Positions 62,438 through 64,000 of a stretch of DNA of 64,000 bases are shown here, piece after piece; within the stretch, counting starts at the first letter, position 1, and each line of letters begins with the position of its first letter. The notes beneath the pieces are model-generated. The model did no database searches. It was not told where the DNA came from and saw only the letters and a program-made list of their open reading frames with translations. The position numbers and the translations under genes were made by a program. The DNA comes from Centrapalus pauciflorus (Eukaryota > Streptophyta > Magnoliopsida > Asterales > Asteraceae). The DNA lies in NCBI GenBank assembly GCA_020465985.1, contig JAANYP010003256.1:310001-374000 (forward strand), read 5' to 3'.

Positions 62438-64000
62438 GACACAACTAACCGTTGTTTTTTGCTCGTTTGTACTTTGTAGCACAGCTATGACTCAAAACGA
62501 TTCCATTTTAGTAACTGGAAGGCGATCTTAAGGAATACGCATGAACAAATCAATCAATAAAAGTCTTTAAATAATAGTTTTTGTTATGGGGAGAAACCAT
62601 TTGGGGAAATAAAAAAGATAGATCAGATTTCTGGCTTGAATTTTTCTCAAAAGAGAAAAATTTTTAATTGAGCGCTCAGTTATTTCAGATTCGATCATCT
62701 GGGAAAATAATCATCATATCCATCTTCTTCTTTTTTTAAAAAGAAAACATCATTTCTAACGAAAAAATGTCTAAACAAATCTTTAATAATTCTATTGAGT
62801 TCAATAAACAAAAATAAACTTGTTAACTAAATAAACGGGATATTGATGATGTTGGCACTGGACAACAGCAAGGAAGTCAAAATATAAACACAAAAAATAC
62901 ACAGAAAAAATACACAGAAAAATAGTTCGAAGGCTATATAAAAATGTTCCATTTTAATCTCAAACACAACTTTCTTCATCTTCGGTCTGTTTCGAACTTA
63001 CACGAAGACTACTCTTGAAAAAGATGAAGACAATAGAAGAATGTTAAAAAGAAATGAGAGTGAACACAAAATCACATAAACACACCATATCCTATTCAAT
63101 TTAAAATTACAATGATGAACCTTAAACAATTTTGGTTCACAACATTTATTTCTTTCAACATGACTAATCACACACTTTCACGATGATACCAATCACTAAA
63201 TTTATTTTTTGAAATGTAAATATATTACCATCCAATTTAAAAAATATGTGCCTCAGATAGTCGATCAATCATCAATGTATGATCAGTCGGTAATTCCAAC
63301 TTAAAAATTTTCTTTCCTCATTGGCAACACTTTAACAATCTCCAAACAATTATAATTATTTTCTAGAACATATGTAATCGCAAAAGACGGCTCCATGAAC
63401 GCAAAAAAATAAGCGGTTCACAGGTTCCTATAAAATGCGAAAGCAACAAAAGATTGTTTTTGGTTCAATCATAGCATCATCGGTCACTGCACATTTGGCT
63501 ACCGGTGACGTGGCATCAAACCTCATAAACAAAAATATACATAAATCTATACTACTATATAATATATTTACCACATTGGTCTTAAAAACAAGTCATGTTG
63601 CATAATGTACAACTAATTAAAAAGCAAAACGGCTGAATTTTAAGAGGTACCAACCTTTAATGGAAAACATAAGATGAAAAAAGATTCAATTGAAATTAAA
63701 TGATAAAACGAACCAATGTTTCAAAGGAAGACAAGGCGAAGAAGATTACTCAGATGGCAATTGAATTAATTAGGTTCGATTCTGCCAGCTGAGTTTCCTC
63801 AACTTTAAAATCAGAAGAGGGAGCTTTTTATCTTCATCGTAACATCCTCGCTTGCAACATGAATCTTAAGGAAAAAACAAAACAAAGTTTAATTGATTGA
63901 TAAGAGGGATAAGGCTCAGTTCAGCGGGAATATCGACACGCAAACAAATCTCAATTGAGAGATGCCTGCATTCCGGTCTGTTGAGCTTGAATTTTCCGAG
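62438..64000. other. Right edge, no gene confirmed
   Basis: AT-rich DNA with no frame I recognise. In the last 260 bp a minus-strand stretch (63902-64000) stays open to the window edge in one frame, and a possible terminal exon follows an acceptor-like ttccttaag near 63870, ending TCTTCTGA at about 63816. This could be the 3' end of a gene lying beyond the window, but no family is recognisable and the donor between the two pieces is poor. Confidence 0.25.

Overview
The window is AT-rich plant nuclear DNA, almost certainly from a eudicot. The three genes have plant-specific architectures (a plastid J11-type J-protein, a PSK-simulator/DUF668 protein and a CURLY LEAF-type Polycomb methyltransferase). 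They carry GT-AG introns loaded with small transposons, and the space between them is a mosaic of Helitrons, foldback/MITE elements, LTR elements and microsatellites. An asterid, perhaps Asteraceae, is my guess from the repeat style; I cannot prove it.

Layout. 1-4080: AT-rich intergenic DNA with a diverged duplicated segment and a foldback MITE. 4081-4560 (-): intronless J11-like chloroplast DnaJ gene. 4561-17620: repeat sea with a Helitron with clean ends (7829-9103), a nested minus-strand Helitron pair (11553-12332), MITEs, a 20-G run and a cluster of four (TA)n tracts (13.5-15.1 kb). 17621-26207 (-): an 11-exon PSI-family gene whose reconstructed coding sequence is 1842 bp (613 aa); introns 4 and 10 each hold a foldback element of the same family. 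26208-32857: intergenic, with a 1.15 kb foldback, a CTACC-rich minisatellite inside a terminal-inverted-repeat element, and a 653 bp solo LTR. 32858-40153 (-): CLF, 16 coding exons summing exactly to 2712 bp (903 aa), with a probable leader exon near 44.9-45.1 kb. The intron between them holds a second, start-codon-less copy of the first coding exon, itself split by transposon insertions. 45988-55230: a roughly 1.73 kb foldback element split by a very young 7.5 kb non-autonomous gypsy-type LTR retrotransposon (TSD CATTA). 57520-60200: a broken Ty1/copia pol fragment split in its RNase H domain by a 1463 bp solo LTR (TSD GATGT). 60.2-64 kb: AT-rich DNA with MITEs and no recognisable gene.

The three genes are not known to work as one pathway. 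PSI proteins act in plasma-membrane/PSK-related growth signalling, CLF is the catalytic subunit of PRC2 (H3K27me3), and J11 is a stromal Hsp70 co-chaperone. All three lie on the minus strand. I saw no tRNA, rRNA, CRISPR or prokaryotic features. The best candidate for something undescribed is the ghost first exon of CLF in its own leader intron, which keeps both splice sites and an open frame but has lost the ATG.
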